DNA from: Paraburkholderia elongata
Lineage (GTDB): Bacteria; Pseudomonadota; Gammaproteobacteria; Burkholderiales; Burkholderiaceae
Reading direction: 5' to 3'
DNA: 64,000 nt
NCBI RefSeq assembly: GCF_013177735.1
Contig: NZ_WOEZ01000185.1
Location: 111,478 to 175,477, forward strand
Shown here: piece by piece, positions 63,075 to 64,000 of the stretch
Layout of the letters: each line of letters starts with the position of its first letter
How positions within the stretch are numbered: position 1 is the first letter of the stretch
The notes under the pieces: generated by a model
The model's input: the letters and a program-made list of their open reading frames with translations, nothing else
Told to the model about the DNA's origin: nothing
Databases searched by the model: none
Made by a program: the position numbers and the translations under genes

Positions 63075-63801
63075 TGCCCCGCCCCACTCCTGTATGCGAA
63101 GGGACCGATCCGGTCGAACATCGCCGGGCCGAGTCCATCGCCACGCAAACGCGCAGCCGAAGGCGCCTTCCATCTCGTGGCCCAGCGCTGGCTCAACTTC
63201 AAACGCAAGGAATGGGCAGACCAAACCTACCGGAAAGCAGAGTTTGTTGTTCGCGAATACCTGACTCCCGCGCTCCGCAACAAGCCCATCTCGACGCTTG
63301 CCACGCCGGAGGTCAAGCCCGTACTCGAGGCGATCGCCTCCCACGCACCCAACCTCGCGACCAAAGCACGCCAGTATGTCGGTGGCATCGTGACGTACGC
63401 GGTCCAGAACGGACTGCGCGAAGACGGCGCCGCCTTGACACTTCGCGGCGTTGTGCCACGCCACAAGAAAGGCCACATACCAGCGATCGCCAGGCCAGCG
63501 GACATCGCTCCGCTCGTTCTTGCTATCGATGCCTACAAGTCGCCCATTACACGCGCCACTCTCAAGCTCACCATGCTGACCGGCCTGCGCCCCGGAGTGG
63601 TTGCCGCAGTGCCGTGGGACGAGGTAAACCTCAAGACATCTACTTCGTACGGTCGGACGAGAACGACTCGGTATGGATATCGATGTTCTGGAAGCCCAAC
63701 TGGCACACGCCAAACGTGGCGATGTGCAAAAGGCCTACGATAGAACAACGTTTGACGATGATCGTCGCAGATCCTATGAGCAGGGGGCGTCGACGAACTG
63801 A
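63075..63801 (+). pseudogene. broken P4-type tyrosine integrase
   Basis: Pieces of one integrase remain in different frames: GTDPVEHRRAESIATQT, then after a frame change AAEGAFHLVAQRWLNFKRKE through the SAM-like core-binding domain and TMLTGLRPGVVAAVPWDEVN (with the first catalytic Arg). The catalytic middle is then missing, and the far C-terminus LEAQLAHAKRGDVQKAYDRT resumes. The His-x-x-Arg and Tyr residues are gone, so it is inactive. It lies next to tRNA-Leu 2, the usual P4-type target, and marks an older, separate island. Confidence 0.85.
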
Positions 63802-63844
63802 TACGTAATATCAGCGTGTCGAGTCCTGTTCAAAGGAGAACATC

Positions 63845-64000
63845 ATGCGCACGGATCAGACGTTCACCACCAGTGGTGAAGAAGTCGTACTGGCGGTGTC
63901 ACTCGAGCTCGCTGCGGCGAAGTGGAAGGTCGCGCTGCACGACGGCCGGCGCGAGAAGCCCGCCGTGCACACGGTCGCGCAGCCACAGGCCGCCGCCCGC
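63845..64000 (+). CDS. IS110-type transposase, N-terminal part (cut by window edge)
   Basis: The first 52 codons (MRTDQTFTTSGEEVVLAVSL, ELAAAKWKVALHDGRREKPA...) resemble the N-terminus of an IS110-family transposase common in Burkholderiales; AAAGGAG precedes the ATG. Family assignment is by recall of the start; the DEDD catalytic core lies outside the window. Confidence 0.65.
   Translation, partial: MRTDQTFTTSGEEVVLAVSLELAAAKWKVALHDGRREKPAVHTVAQPQAAAR

Overview
The window is almost entirely one temperate, contractile-tailed (myovirus-type) prophage, running from before base 1 to about 62.1 kb. It is followed by a short piece of bacterial chromosome: two tandem tRNA-Leu(CAG) genes, a wrecked P4-type integrase and the start of an IS110-type transposase. 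High GC, codon use and the style of the small phage proteins suggest a Burkholderiales host, most likely Burkholderia, Paraburkholderia or Caballeronia. This assignment is inference from recognition, not a search. The phage's own integrase and left attachment site are not in the window and should lie to the left.

Layout. (1) 1-8.9 kb, minus strand: leftward early operon with an SPFH/prohibitin-like membrane protein (cut by the edge), a DEDD-type exonuclease, a RecA-fold ATPase, a coiled-coil protein and about twenty tiny genes chained by ATGA/GTGA overlaps, driven by a good promoter at 8602-8630. (2) 9.0-10.1 kb: immunity region with a CI-like repressor lacking a peptidase domain (minus), a palindromic operator, a Cro-like protein (plus) and a tR1-like terminator. 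(3) 10.1-22.7 kb, plus strand: CII-like regulator, Rha/KilA-type regulator, replication initiator with seven iterons inside its gene (the likely origin), primase-helicase, NinG, a TGT/DpdA-like base-exchange enzyme, an HNH homing endonuclease and many small genes. (4) 22.7-24.4 kb: a hairpin leader, small genes and a tRNA-Trp-like sequence with a shrunken D-arm. (5) 24.4-37.9 kb: packaging and head genes (TerS, TerL, portal, SGNH hydrolase, head morphogenesis protein, a Nudix-protease-scaffold fusion, decoration protein, capsid, connectors). (6) 37.9-51.9 kb: contractile tail (sheath, tube, frameshifted chaperones, tape measure, hub, spike, gp25, baseplate J, fibre), interrupted by a GIY-YIG endonuclease and two minus-strand cargo genes. 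(7) 52.0-54.4 kb, minus: a lysogeny-expressed module with an Rmf-like protein, two SGNH lipoproteins (one probably dead) and an autoregulated XRE-like regulator. (8) 54.5-60 kb, plus: lysis genes (membrane protein, GH19 endolysin, holin, lipoproteins) mixed with cargo (a secreted beta-propeller and a lipase). (9) 59.9-62.1 kb, minus: small accessory genes and an HNH-AP2 endonuclease.

How it works together. The repressor and Cro compete for CTAAAC/GTTTAG sites between pRM, pR and pL. The rightward operon carries terminators after cro, ahead of the late genes and repeatedly within the late operon, so lytic expression probably depends on antitermination. The most unusual signal is a roughly 60-residue Gly/Thr-rich beta domain found seven times in five unrelated structural proteins, placed at positions that look like insertions into conserved folds. 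Other points worth attention are the Nudix-protease fusion, the lysogenic module at 52-54.4 kb, the two papain-like paralogues, the structured leader before the GIY-YIG gene and the tRNA-like sequence before the terminase.
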